In this document: one piece after another, positions 12,720 through 24,496 of the stretch | Layout: each line of letters starts with the position of its first letter | Position numbering within the stretch: the first letter of the stretch is position 1 | DNA from: Artocarpus heterophyllus | Lineage: Eukaryota > Streptophyta > Magnoliopsida > Rosales > Moraceae | NCBI GenBank assembly: GCA_025403435.1 | Contig: CM046348.1 | Location: forward strand, 26,843,899-26,907,898 | Direction: 5' to 3' | Length of the DNA: 64,000 nt | Made by a program: the position numbers and the translations under genes | The notes under the pieces: model-generated | Databases searched by the model: none | The model's input: the letters and a program-made list of their open reading frames with translations, nothing else | Told to the model about the DNA's origin: nothing

Positions 12720-14635
12720 TCTTAGACATGTATGCCCTAAGGAGTAAAATGTAATATGCTTTTGGACATATTTTATCAATAAAGAATTTATTTATTATTC
12801 ATATACCAATTATTGTCCTTTTTACATCCATATTTGATGAATGTATAATAAGCAAACAAAAGTTTGAGGCTGTCAGTCTAAACCTTTAAGAATCAGGCAT
12901 ATGAAGAACAGATTATGTAGAAGACATGATTCTAAAGGTGATAGTCTAAATCATAAGATCTATCGAAGGAATAAAGTTTGGTACTTTGTTCATGCTAATA
13001 TTGTTATGTTGTCTATATCCCTAATTGGAGATGGCTTGTCTTGGCCATTGAAGTTGGGCTCTGTGAATAAAAACATTGGTACATTATCATAAGTGACAAT
13101 GCATTAGATTGGGACATAAAGTGGAATTGATTTGGATTAATAATTCTGTCTGGGCAAATCAATTCACTTTGGACAATCATATGTGTTGTATCTTAATCTT
13201 AAAATGATGAATAGGCCTGTTGACTTATGTCTTTTGATGTATCAAAGGGTGACATCCTAATTTTATGATAGTGCACAGATCGGTATGTTAGAGATATGAC
13301 TCTTGATAGCGTAGACTTCTTATTCATAAATACAGAATCCATAGATCTATTGGTGGAGTCAATGATATGCTCTTATATGAGTTATCCTATAATTAAAAAA
13401 CTAGAGCACTCAACTATTTGGATACATAGTTGCAACCGAATGGTATACTATCTTTAGATAGTAAGTTTTCTAATGGTGAGATAATGGAATGTAAGATTAA
13501 AATAATTGGCAAGGTAAGATCGAATTTATCCTTAAGCCAATTATGGATATTTTATGGGGATACGATACATCATGATATATCATAAGCACTTAGCTATTTT
13601 GGGCTTCGTAATTTTATATAGTTTAAGAGTGCAGCTCTAAGCATTTAGTGGACTAGCATTAGAGTTAATAATTATAAAATGTGTATCTAGGATATTATAT
13701 TTTATAATTATCAGAGCTTGAACTATATAAGTCCATCAGGTCTCCTTTGCTAGCTCATAATAAATCAAGTAACGATAAGGCGTGTTTTTTCAATAAATTG
13801 GTGACTTATGTTAAATTATTAGATTTGTTGAAATTTGATAGGATTGGATAATTCATGTCTATTTATTGGTTAAATTAATTTTATAAAATTAATTCAAGAT
13901 AAACTTGTTGAATTATCGAGAATATTTATTTTCCTGGAGATTTTGTGGATATGACTGGTTTAATCAAATAATTTCTCTATTGGGTTATTTGAATTAAAAC
14001 TGAGGCTCAATCTAAAGAATCTCAGGTAGAAAATAAAGGATTCTCAGGGATCATTTTATCATAAGTTTGATAGGCCGGTTAGTTAGTTCGGTCTACTGGT
14101 GGAGCAAGTTCAATAGGCTAGTCCATTAGTTCGACCTGCCAACCTAACGATAATTTGATCTCGTGTTTTAAATGCAATTTTATTAGATATAGATCTAGAT
14201 TTGAATTTTTGAGGCCTTATCTGATAATGACCAACCATGGGGACCGACCTTGAGCTTTTTGAGTTCTTTAGATTAGTTGAGAAGTTAAGAGTGAGTACTC
14301 TTATGTTAGAAAATCTAAAACTCCTTGAGAGCTTTTGTTCGCAATCACGAACCTTTACTTTGGGTCTTCTCAATTGGTTGGAAGGAGAGTTACCGGAGGA
14401 AGAGCTATACAACATGTGCCCACACACACTCTAATCTTGGATAGATAATAGCAAAGAAGACCAATTGGTTGAGGCTCTCTTAGAATGTTATTCTCTTCAT
14501 AGATTGTTGGAGCTCTTTGGCATTTAAAGGTTAGTAAGATTTGGTTAATTTATACATATAGCATGTCAAACCTGTGCTTTGGAAAATACTTTGATTAAAA
14601 TTTTAAAATTTCTGCTACGTGTTGTTTTTCCAACA
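12720..14635 (+). repeat. 3' LTR of copia 1 (1916 bp)
   Basis: Begins TCTTAGACATGTATGCCC (TGTTAGACATG in copia 2) and ends in CCAACA at 14635. It aligns along its length with the copia 2 LTR (reverse complement) and, from about 13087, with the truncated 5' LTR of the same element. The GC-motif cluster at 14068-14143 is badly eroded. The many differences between the two LTRs make this a much older insertion than copia 2. Confidence 0.88.
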
Positions 14636-15060
14636 TTTTTAGCTAAGAGTGTTAATTCTATCTTTCAATATGATCCACCACCAAAGTTCAAAGATCCAGG
14701 TTGTCCCACAATTTCTTGTATCATACGAAACACTCAAATGGAACATACATTAATTGTTAGATCTTGATACTAGTGTCAACCTTTTTCCTTATTTTGTTTA
14801 TCAACAGTTAGGTTTAGGTGAACTGAAGCCAACATCTATCACACTTCAATTAGCTGATCGTTTTGTGAAAATTCCAAGAGGAGTTGTTGAGAATATGTTA
14901 GTTCAAATTGATAATTTTTTACTACCCAGTAGACTTTATTGTTTTGGATACACAACCTATTATCAATTCAAATTTTTAAATTCCTATCAATTTAGGTCAT
15001 CCATTTCTTGTAACTTCTAATGCTTTGATTAATTGCAAAAAGTGGAGTTCTATAATTGTC
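14636..15060 (+). pseudogene. Athila/Tat-type gypsy protease fragment
   Basis: Resumes immediately after the copia 1 LTR. The reading DPPPKFKDPGCPTISC, then about 14760-14900 a DTS-VNL-PY-VYQQLGLGELKP-like stretch followed by LQLADR and IPRGVVE, is the hallmark retropepsin region of Athila/Tat non-chromovirus gypsy elements (family knowledge). The catalytic D-S/T-G is eroded to DTS, and the frame is broken near 14768 and 14960. The upstream part (gag) is absent and would lie left of copia 1 and E1. Athila versus Tat cannot be decided from this piece. Confidence 0.8.
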
Positions 15061-17435
15061 TTTTGAAAATATGTCCTAAAAATTCAACATGCTTAGCATG
15101 GCGCAATCTCTTGCTGGCAAGTGTGAAGTGAATTTTGTTAAGGGAGGGATATTTGGAACATGTGAGGTACCTAAGCCCTTAGTTTACTTGGTCAATATCT
15201 TTGATTCAAATGTCTTTTTGAAAGTTGAAAACCATCCCTTTATGTCTTAACTGACGAATCTTTTGAACTTGAAAATTTGATTTGCAAAGAGGAAAACATT
15301 TGGAAATCTTATTTTGGGAAAAAAAGTCCTTGAGGATGAATCTATAGATGAACCTATGGATAAAGAGGAGTTTGAGAAAAAAGTTCCTGAAGCAACATGC
15401 AATTTAAGTTTTTGGGATTGTTCCCTTCTTGGAAGATATTGGCCAAGTAATTTTCCACCACCAATCATCGATCTTATTGATTTCCATTTTGAAGATGAAG
15501 TTATAGTTCTTGATAGGTGTTTGCATTATGTTTTCATTCTTGCTTATGTATTTCTATGTTTCTGTATTTTTTTTTAACTTTGCTTTGGTGTGTTGTATTT
15601 CTATTTGTTATGTTTTTCTAAATTTTAGAGAAATAATTTTAAAAATTGATTAAAATGGTTGAGTGATGGAGGTTGGCATCACTGGGATTATTTAGTACTT
15701 TGTATCAACGACTTCTAGATACACGTTTTTATGAAATGATTGCGGTTTTTAGAATTTTCTTAAAAAATAAGAAAAGAATTTTAAAATGTTTAAAAACAAC
15801 AAAAAACATTCAAAAAAATTAAAATCACAAAAAATATTTTCTTTTTTTTTTTGGTAAGTAAGTGTTGTTTTTCATAATTTTAGATTTTTAGATTACTTGA
15901 CCTAACCCATAATAACTTTCACATGTATGTATCTAGTTTCCCCGTGTCTCAGCAATACCGCATCCTTTGTCTATAAAATCATTCACTGAATAGTGAAGCT
16001 CAAAATTCTAAGTTCTCTTTCTCTCTAAAATTTTCTTTTTCTTTTAAGCTCTCAAATTCTTTCTGCTTTCTCTCTTGATCTTTAAAACTTTACCCAAAAA
16101 TTTTCAGAAAAACTTGAAAGTTCTTTGATCTTTAAACACTTTTTCTAAATGTTATTCAATCATTCTATCTCAATCCTACAAAATTGTCTTAGTGCGCTCT
16201 CATCTTTTTCTGGCTCATCATGGACCCCAAATATAATCACCTTAAGAAATATTTTCCTTCCCTTTCTCAAAAAGAAGTTAGATAGAAGTACAAAACTTGA
16301 ATCACTCATCTATAGATTCTTTCTCGTTTTGAACTTCCAACTGAGGCAAAAATGTATATATAAGGTCTAGTCTATCCTAGTGATGTTACTAATAAAGGTT
16401 TGCCTAGAATGGGGACAGGTCTGTGTACTAGGAAAATAAGACCCCGAGATATAGATCTCAGTGTTATAAGAGTTCTCATCAAAATTGTGAGCGTAAGTAT
16501 AAAACAAAAGGTTTTACCTCTATAAATAAGGAAGATAAAATACTTTTTTTGTAAGGATGAACTTTCTAAAGAAAACTTAGATGATCTTCAAGATTCACTT
16601 TTAGACCATCCTAGTAGGAATGTTCAAGGAGTAATTTGAAAACTTTGGCCTCAATTTCGTGTAGAAAAAGAATGACTAGGGAATCTAATGTTAAACGACC
16701 CAATTGTTCAATTTGTAGGAAAGTTAGATGGGAAACAGTCTCTTGGTCTATCTAGTTCTAAGCATAATTTGTAAAGTGCTTTTAGTTTGTGTGTGTATTT
16801 ATTTTCTTAAAAAAATTGTTGAGAACTAATTTGAAATATAAATTTGGTTTCAATGAAAAATTATCAAAATAGTTGAGTAACAGAATTTTCTAGAGACTGA
16901 TTTTGATGACTTGAGTTTTCATTCATTCTCAAATAAATTTTCATAAAAAAAAATTAAAAACATAAAAATAATAAAAAATATTTTTGTTTTTGTGTGATTG
17001 TTACAGTGTTTGTTTAATAATTATGTTTGTCTATTTGCTTTTAATATTTTTATCTTATCTATCAGATGCATTATTTAATTCGGCAGGTATTTTGTGTGTC
17101 GTGTAAGTTTGGTTTGTCCTATTTTATCAAAAGTTATATAGTAGTTAATTTTTCAAAAGTTGAATAGTTCTTGCCAGGTAAAAATTTTCAAAAGTTCTTT
17201 AGTTGTGTCACATCTGTCTATCTATCTTCATCGGTCTTCACCTACCCATTTGTCTTTGACCATGCTCAGTGATGTATTATATCCATTCGTATGTTAGACT
17301 TTTACTCAGAGCGGTGTATATAAAGTTTTCAAGTCATAAAAAACATAAAATTCTAAAAAAAAAGAGTCTTAGTTCTTAGAAACCTTTAAAGAGTCTTCGT
17401 CCTAGTCATATGTAAAATTTAAAAACATTTTTGGG
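15061..17435 (+). other. Decayed AT-rich sequence, probably Athila/Tat element interior
   Basis: No complete gene. A short open stretch at 15314-15577 has no family I recognise. From 15775 on there are repeated A-rich runs of the AAAATTCAAAAA type that also recur at 16950, 17340, 18260 and 18590, typical of the long non-coding tails of Athila/Tat elements. At about 15965-16140 a TATA-like CTATAAAAT is followed by a CT-rich stretch resembling an LTR or gene leader, with an ATG near 16220 in a frame that soon stops. RT and integrase that should lie downstream of protease were not found, so the element is deleted or non-autonomous. Confidence 0.45.
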
Positions 17436-18014
17436 TTTTGGGGTTCTAATCCAGGGAAAGATGCTGACTATTTAAATGTTGCATTCCATTTAGAGTAAGT
17501 CTTGGCTAGAAAAAAGATAAACCTTGTATATGGAGGGTGTAGTATTGGTCTAATGAGAACTGTTGCAGCCGAAGCTAAAATAGGAGGACTTTTAGGTATT
17601 ATCCCTGGTTTTCTTGTTCAAGATAATCTTTGTAGTGAAACTATAAGAAACGAGAAAATAGTCAAAATATCCCTATGCGTAGCTATGATTTGTCAATCAG
17701 ATTCTTTCATGGTCTTAACATGAGGTCTAGAAACTCTAGAAGAAATGTTTGTTATTTGTAGTTAGAGTCTATTAGGCATTCATACTAATCTAATGTGTGT
17801 GCTTAATGTTAATTATTTCTTTGATTGTCTTTCAAATTTTCTAGATAATGTTGTCAATTACAATTTTCTTGTAGAGTTAGAAAGAAAGATTTTTATCTCT
17901 GCTCCTACTATTGAGGAACTGCTCGAGAAAATGCAAGCCATCACTCTTGATGCAGACACTGCAATTTCAAAGCTTAGCAAGAAGCGCAAAATAGATTTTG
18001 ATCTTTCTCTTTGA
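17436..18014 (+). pseudogene. LOG-family (TIGR00730-type) pseudogene, intronless
   Basis: One uninterrupted frame of 193 codons matches plant LONELY GUY-type proteins, which release active cytokinin from its riboside 5'-monophosphate. Visible landmarks are an N-terminal GSNPGKD (glycine-rich phosphate loop), INLVYGG and SIGLM, LGIIPGFL, QSDSF, the catalytic PGGxGTxxE decayed to a stop followed by GLETLEE, then GVLNVNYFF-like and ISAPTIEELLEKM near the C-terminus. There are stops at 17499 (TAA), 17721 (TGA) and within the following block (TAG for Trp), and a short in-frame loss near the GLLGII segment. Plant LOG genes normally contain introns, and none is seen, so this looks like a reverse-transcribed or transposon-captured copy. 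It sits between Athila/Tat-type sequence and a PPT-like block. It is certainly not functional. Confidence 0.8.
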
Positions 18015-18114
18015 ACTCTTTGACTTTTTCGTTCAAGCTACAACATGTTTATGTTTATTTTTCTTTGTGTGTAATGAATAACTATTCTTGTATAGTTGTT
18101 GTTTCTCTTTCTTT

Positions 18115-18175
18115 ACAATCATGTTAAACATTGAGGACAATGTTCAAATTAGGTTGGGCGAGAGAGTTTGTGTCA
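18115..18175 (+). other. Athila/Tat-type PPT-like block
   Basis: The stretch reading ACATTGAGGACAATGT, then an AGGTTGGGCGAGAG purine run, closely resembles the conserved 'ATTGAGGACAATG ... TTTGGGGGAGG' block after the coding region of Athila/Tat elements (family knowledge). It marks the end of coding and the start of the long 3' non-coding region. Confidence 0.55.
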
Positions 18176-20199
18176 AAATTTTTAAAAATTTGTCAAAAAT
18201 TTTCAATTTTAAGTTTACTTTTATGTGTCTAAAATGAGACTTGTTCTAAAACCAAGCGTGAAAAAAAAATTAAAAACCCTAAAAAATAAAAAAATAAAAA
18301 ATATTGTGCTGTTTGTAAAACTTTAAGATTCTTGTTTTAGTTTCGGAATGGCTAAGTGAAGGAGTTAGTCATGAAACGCATCTTGTTTTGGTCCGAAAAC
18401 GTAATCTATTGTGTGTTCATATATTTTCATTCATGCTTATATTCCTCCATGTTGTGTGCATGCATGCATGTTTAGGATAGCTGAGTTATAGAGTCTTTAC
18501 ATTATTGAAACATGTCCTAATCATGTTTACAACATATTTCATTCTGTTATGTGTATGTTAGCATGTACATCAAATATAAAAAACTAAAAATTTTAAAAAT
18601 TAAAAAAATTAAAAATTAAAAAAGCTAAACAAAATGTTTTGTAAATTTTTGCTTTTGATGTGCATCTTGTATGATGAAAAAAAAAAAACCCATAGTTACT
18701 TCATGGCTTTTTATAAAATTCAAATGTTGCTTAAGTTTATGTTAATTTCTTGTGCTAGTCTCATCTTTAGAATGAGATTTTCCCTAAAATTTGACCGTTT
18801 AATCTTGAACTTTGATTTGTTATATTAATTTAGAGACTGTTTATGTTGATCTAATCTAGTTTATTTTTATAAAATCTTATAATTTGTTTGAATCTCTCTT
18901 GAGGCGAAATCCTAGATAATACTAAGTTAAGAACAAAATTTAGGCTATTTTTGGATCGTTTGAGCCTTTCAACCTAACTTTGTATACATTTTATATCCCT
19001 AGTTACTCCTTTGTGCTTAATATTTCATTTTCTTTGTCACCCACAAATTTTTAGCCTAGTCTTTTTAATAATTTCATATCCTTTCTTTGTTTTATTTTTC
19101 ACTCATAAGGCATTGATTAGTTTGAATGTATTTTGGGTTATGCAAATATTATGGGAGGATGAGAAGGTAAAAATAAAGAAAATAAAGTGAAAAAATTGAA
19201 AGATAAAAAAGGTAAAAATAAAAAAAATGAATAAAAAATGGATGACAAAGTGAAAGTTTACTTTATATTCGGGTTTGTTACATAGGAATTAATTTGTACA
19301 TTTCAAAGCTTCGAGAATAATGTAAGTGTTTTATGGGTGAATCAAGCTTCAAATTAATCCTTCAACCTACTTTTTTTACCCTAGCCTTATGTGACAAACT
19401 AAAAAGTCCTAATGGTCCTTAATTTATTGTTAATCTACATTAGTGGAAAAAAGAATGAAAAACAAACTTATAAGATTTCATTAAAATAAATTAGTTTATA
19501 TTAATGTAAATTTATTTGGTTTATATGCAATGATTAGTGATAGAATAACGCATAAACATAAGGGAAAATCCATCTTAAATATGAGACATACTCTTAAAAT
19601 GAACCATACACTTGAATAATATCTATTTTGTTTTAAGCAATGAATATGAAACAACCCCTTAGGACATTCTGCAAGGAGTCACAAGGTGTTGAAAAATCAA
19701 TCATTTAGTTTGTTTTGATGTTTTATCACTTTAATTATTTAGGACTAGTAATAAGCTAGTTAGGAGTGTGATGAGACTATGAAAAAGCTAAAATTAATCA
19801 TTTTGCATTAATATATCTTGTAAAATCCCTTAATTATGTGTTTTTAGTGTCTTTTTGTGTTCAATAATATTTTTAGTAATTTTTAAAATCATTTTTATGT
19901 GTTTAATAAAGTAATTAGTTTGGAAATAATCAAAACCGTAAAAAAATAATGGTATGTGATTTTATTTTTAGTTTTAAAATGTTTGTAAATAACTTTTTAG
20001 CTTGTAAATATATTTTCTAACATTTCTACTCATTTCTAAAAATATTCTCAAGTCTTAAATAATATATCTATGCAAAATTATTAAGGTTTATCAATTTTAG
20101 AAGTTTTTATTTATTAAAGTCCATTTTGCAAGAAAAAACAATCCAAAAAGGCAAACCTCAAATGCATGCAAAATAAATAAGAAAATAAAATCAAAAGAA
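18176..20199 (+). other. Athila/Tat-like 3' non-coding region
   Basis: Very AT-rich with several A-rich runs (18250-18305, 18575-18630, 19180-19245). No coding potential is seen in any frame. The text around 18940-19030 and 19310-19400 resembles the non-coding tails of Athila/Tat elements. This is an inference from composition and remembered family layout, not from a match I could compute. Confidence 0.4.
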
Positions 20200-21718
20200 G
20201 TGTCACGTGGTATGATAGTAGCCGTCTGATTGTGCCTCCAAACGTATCTCAGTTGTTCAAGTGTCTATGGTCTCCCTTAGAATCTGCTGCGCCCGAGTAC
20301 ACGTGTGCCGGCTTTCATGTCCGCCAAATTAGGCTACCAACTTTCCATCTAGCGGTCTATGCATCCTTCTTCAGCGCTTCAATCCATTTCGTTCATCGAG
20401 TCAAAATATGTACATCCAAAGGCCTACGTTGTGTTCTACACTGGCTCGTTGTTTTGCACTCCATATGATTATGAAGTAAAATCTAGATACTCAGAACCAA
20501 ATTCACGTGTGAAGAAAAAAAGAAGAAGAAACAAAAAAATTACAAATCAGATTCAAATATGGTTTAAGAGATTGAGGTGGCAGAAAAATTCCAAAAAATC
20601 CCCAATTTGCTATCTTACTCATTTTCAACCTAAAAATATATAAATAAAATAAAAAATAAAAAATGTAAAAAAATATTGTAAATGGTAGATTTCTTCACCT
20701 ACAAATACCCCCTCACTTCAATGTAATCCTTACCCTTGTTCTCCATAATTTGAAGCAGTTCTCTCTTTCTCTCATAGATTAGTTGTCTCTTAGTTTTATT
20801 TTATGTTTTTGTAAAATATTTCTAGTTTTTATGTTGTAAAATAATTATGTTTAGTAAAATTATGTGCATTTTTACTTTCAATATGTATTTCCAATTTTTT
20901 TTTAGATGAGGAGAGATGGGCAAATTTTAGCAAAATTAAGTTAAATATTTGTAGTTTTTTCAAAGTCTTTTAAGTAGTTATAATGTCAAAATCATTTTTA
21001 GAAAACTTATGGTTTTCATGTTAACTTAGCTAAAATTCTTACAAAATTAATTTTTGACTTTTCATAGGCATAGGTTAACACGGGTAATGCTTAGGTACAC
21101 TTGACTATTCGTAGATAGAGAATGCCATAATAAATACTTAACTGTAAATTTTGTTAGTAATTTTAGTTAGTTAATTTTAAAATCATACTTAATTGTTAAA
21201 ATGAGTTTTTGATGCATTATAGATATAAATTGACACATTAAATGCTTGGTAACTCAATTTATTATAGACAAAAGATGGTATATATATGATTAAACCATTT
21301 TAATAAATAGTTTTAGAATAATTAAAACATATTTAAGCCAATTGCTAGAGTAGAATCTTTAATTCTTGGCACTATTATAATTGTTGTTTTCTTCTAAATT
21401 AAATTGCATTTATTGTTAAAGTTCTATTTTCCATTAATTAAACCACATTTATTATTATGAAAATTCCATATACTATTTTAATTTAAATCGCATTTCTTAT
21501 TATTAAAATTCCAAAAATCACACAAAGATTTAAAAATGGAAAAAGTAAAAAATGCGTAAATATTATAAATAAGTTGTAAATATCTAGTTTTAGTCCTCAT
21601 ATTCTTTAACTAATGATAAAAATAATATAACTGATATATTGAACCTTTGTAATACCTTTTTACTGCGGGATCAACATCAGATTCACCCAATATTATTACT
21701 TAGATCAACTTATACTTG
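20200..21718 (+). repeat. Possible Athila/Tat LTR
   Basis: Starts near TGTCACGTGG (20201). It has a TATA-like TACAAATACC followed by a CT-rich leader at about 20700-20800, and ends near 21718 with ATTACTTAGATCAACTTATACTTGA, similar to the LTR end at 38505-38546 (TATTACTTGTCTTTGTGTATACTTGCA). No second copy is in the window, so the boundaries are soft. The sequence at 20230-20640 is less AT-rich than its neighbours. Confidence 0.35.
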
Positions 21719-21849
21719 AGGTTATATTGGACTTATAATATTAGACCCAAGCAACAATTATGGCTTTTCAACTAATATGGGTGTTGAGCTTGTATTTAGC
21801 ATCGTGATTTTGTGGGCTTAACATGTTTGGCTTTTACTAATCTCGTTTT

Positions 21850-22449
21850 AAAAGTCCATTTGAAAATTGTTAAAGTTTATAGGAAAACTCATATTGATAA
21901 ATGTACAGTTTCGTGCTAAAAAGTACATTTTAAAATTGTCTAAATTCGATAAAACTATAAACTAGAGACTCATATAGTCTTTTGAGTGCTAAAATTCCTC
22001 TATTGTTCACAAATTACAATTTTGCTGCTAAACGTGTGTTTTGTTTGAAAATTAGTATTAAAAGATACTTTTTCGGTTAGTTTTGAGCATGGTCGTATAA
22101 CTATATGTTAGAGATGTTTTTTTAAAAATTCCTTCGCAAAAGTTTTTCGTTTTCATGAGATATAAAACTTTTGTGTTTTTCGCAATTCTTTTTCTATCCT
22201 TAACATATTTGTTTTGGACAATTTTTGCAAACTTTAATGAATTAACAGATTTTTTTTGATAAAAAGTTTAGGTTGTTTTTATATATTTGGGTTAAATTCT
22301 TGCCTAGAAGCATATTTTTTTTTTTAAAAAATATGCAAGTTTTTTCATTTTGTCAAAATCGAAAACTTTCGTGTTTTGTGAAAATTGTGATTCAAAATTT
22401 CTAGGGTCATTTCATTAAGAACAAAAATTGCACTGTTTTGCCAATTAAA
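21850..22449. repeat. Diverged tandem repeat, ~185-190 bp period, left part
   Basis: The blocks at about 22140-22190 and 22336-22390 both read like AAGTTTTTC-(~20)-AAAACTTT-GTGTTTT-GCAAT and recur at about 32197-32255 across the copia 2 insertion. Removing copia 2 gives spacings of about 190 and 184 bp. A weaker related unit may precede at 21850-22060. The last five bases (22445-22449, TTAAA) are the copia 2 target duplication. Confidence 0.55.
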
Positions 22450-24482
22450 TGTTGGAAACAAAGTGCGCAGCGGAATTTTTTAAATTTTTCATCAGAGTAT
22501 TTTCCAAAACACAAGTTTGACATGTTATATGTATAAATTAAACAGATCTTACTAACCTCAGTATGCCGAAGAACCTCCGCGACCTGTGTAGAGAAGTAAC
22601 GTTCCAGAAGAGCCTCAACCAACTGGTCTTCTTTGCTATTCTCTATCCACAACCGGAGTGAGTGTGGGCTCACACGTACAGCTCTTCCACCGGTGACTCT
22701 CCTTCCAACCAATAGAGAGAACCCAAAGCTAGTGTTCGTGATTTGTGAACAAAAGCTCTCAGGGAGTTTTCAGATGCTCACTAGAAGAGTATCACTCTTA
22801 ATCTCTCAAATTGATCTGAGTAAATCATTAGACTCACTCCCTTTTTATACCTATTGGTCCTTGGGGTCAGTCCATATCAGATTAGGTCTCAAAAATCGAA
22901 ACAGAATCAAGTTCGGATCAATATCTGATAAGATACGCGTGAAAAACGCGTAATCTTAGCTGTCGCGGTCGGCATGCCGAACTGTGTGATAGGCAGGCCG
23001 AACTGGCCAGTTCGGCAGGCCGAACTTTCCGATCGGCAGGCCGAACTGCCGAGAAAAAATCTCCGCGAATCTTTTATTTTCCACCCGAGATTCTAAAGGA
23101 TAAAGTCTCAGTTTTGATTCAAATAGCCCAATAGAAAAGATATCTGATCAAAACAAACTTTATCAAGATAATCTCTAAGAAAATAAATCAATTCACAATA
23201 ATTCTACAAGTTTATCTTGTTCTAATTGTCCAAAATTAAAACAACCGATAAACAGACAAGAATTATCCGAACGCCATAATTCAACAAGTTCATCTTGAAC
23301 TAATTTCTTACATAATTAATTCAACCGATAAACAGACATGAATTATTTGATTCTTATAAATTTAAACCAATCTGATAAATCCGACATAAGTCACCAATTA
23401 TTGGAAAAGCACGCCGTGTCGTTACAGGATTTTGTGAGCTAGCAAAGGGGACCAAAATGGACCTATAAAGTTCAAGCTCATGATAATTATGAAACCCAAT
23501 ATCCCAGATATACATTTCACAATTATCAACTCCAACGCTACTCCACTAAAAGCTTGGAGCTGCACTCTCGAACTTTATAGAATTACGAAGCTCGTGTAGC
23601 TAAGTCTCCATGACATATCATAGTGTATCGCATCCCCATATGATCATCCATAATCGGCTTAAGGACAAGTTCTGTCTTACCTTCCCGATTATTTTTATCT
23701 TACGTTCCATTGTCTCACCATTAGAAAACTTACCATCTAAAGATAGTATACCATTCGGTTACACCTATGTATCCAAATGGTTGAGCGCTCCAGTTTTCCA
23801 ATTACAGGACAACGCATATAAGAGGATATCATTACTCCTAAAGAGGAGCTATGGATTCCATATCTATGAATAACAAGTCTACGCTACCAAGAGTCATGCC
23901 TCCAACGTACCGGCATGCATGCCACTATAGAGATGTGGGAGTCACCCATTGGTACATCAAAAGACACAAGTCGAGACAACGGGCCCATTATTCATCTCAG
24001 GATTAAGATTCAATACAAATGATTGTCTAAAGTGAATCGATTTGCCAAGACAGAATTATTAATCCAAATCAATTCACTTTATGTCCCGATCCAACACATC
24101 GTCACCTATGACAACGCGCCAATGTTTCTATTCACGGAGTCCAACTCCGATGGCCAAGACAAACCATCTCCCATAAGGGATATAGACAACATAACAATCT
24201 TTACATGAATAAAGCGCCCAACTTTATTCCCTCGATTGCGGATCATATATTTTAGACCATCACCTTAAGAGTCGTGTCTACCGCATAATCATCCCATCAT
24301 ATGCCCAACTCTTAAGGTTTAGACTGATAGTCTCAGACTACTGTTTGCTTATCATACATTCAACAAATATGAACGTAAAGAGGACAATATTTGGTATATA
24401 TAAATGAATAAATTCTTTATTGATAAAAAATGTCTCCAAAAACGTATTACATTTTTACTCCTTAGAGCATACATGTCTAACA
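22450..24482 (-). repeat. 3' LTR of copia 2 (2033 bp)
   Basis: In element sense it runs TGTTAGACATG ... TTTCCAACA (high to low coordinate). It contains a TATA box (TATAAAAAG on the minus strand at 22841-22849) and a GC-motif cluster at 22965-23052. Identical in length to the other LTR. Confidence 0.95.
22965..23052 (-). repeat. GC-motif cluster in copia 2 3' LTR
   Basis: Four to five copies in 88 bp on the plus strand: GGCATGCCGAAC, GGCAGGCCGAAC (three copies) and one full inverted repeat GTTCGGC-AG-GCCGAAC. They lie just downstream of the predicted TATA box in element sense, opposite in orientation to the leader cluster at 29418-29581. Confidence 0.85.
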
Positions 24483-24496
24483 ATCTCCCACTTGCA
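24483..24496 (-). other. Polypurine tract of copia 2
   Basis: Element-sense TGCAAGTGGGAGAT lies between the gag-pol stop codon and the LTR start TGTTAGACATG. It is a standard copia plus-strand primer. Confidence 0.85.

Larger units (their letters stand above)
5623..14635 (+). mobile_element. Ty1-copia element copia 1 (Angela/Tork-like), old and decayed
   Basis: A full-length but heavily mutated copia element: 5' LTR lacking its first ~370 bp, decayed primer site, ~1.6-kb leader, gag-pol remnant, polypurine tract and full 3' LTR. It is the same family as copia 2 throughout, including leader, LTR motifs and gag-pol termini. Its missing LTR start is explained by E1 insertion. Its right end abuts Athila/Tat protease sequence, so it inserted into an Athila/Tat element. 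Confidence 0.9.

Noticed and set aside
15314..15577. Possible host gene fragment
   Set aside because: Only 87 codons, no recognised domain, in decayed Athila/Tat-like DNA. It was left as unassigned sequence.
22965..23052. Motif clusters as a CRISPR-like array
   Set aside because: Repeat spacing is irregular, copies are short inverted repeats in both orientations, and the context is a plant LTR.
23610..23873. Open frames inside the copia 2 LTRs (also 22633-22953, 30276-30596 and 31253-31516)
   Set aside because: They are duplicated simply because the LTR is duplicated, run against element sense, and match no protein family I know.
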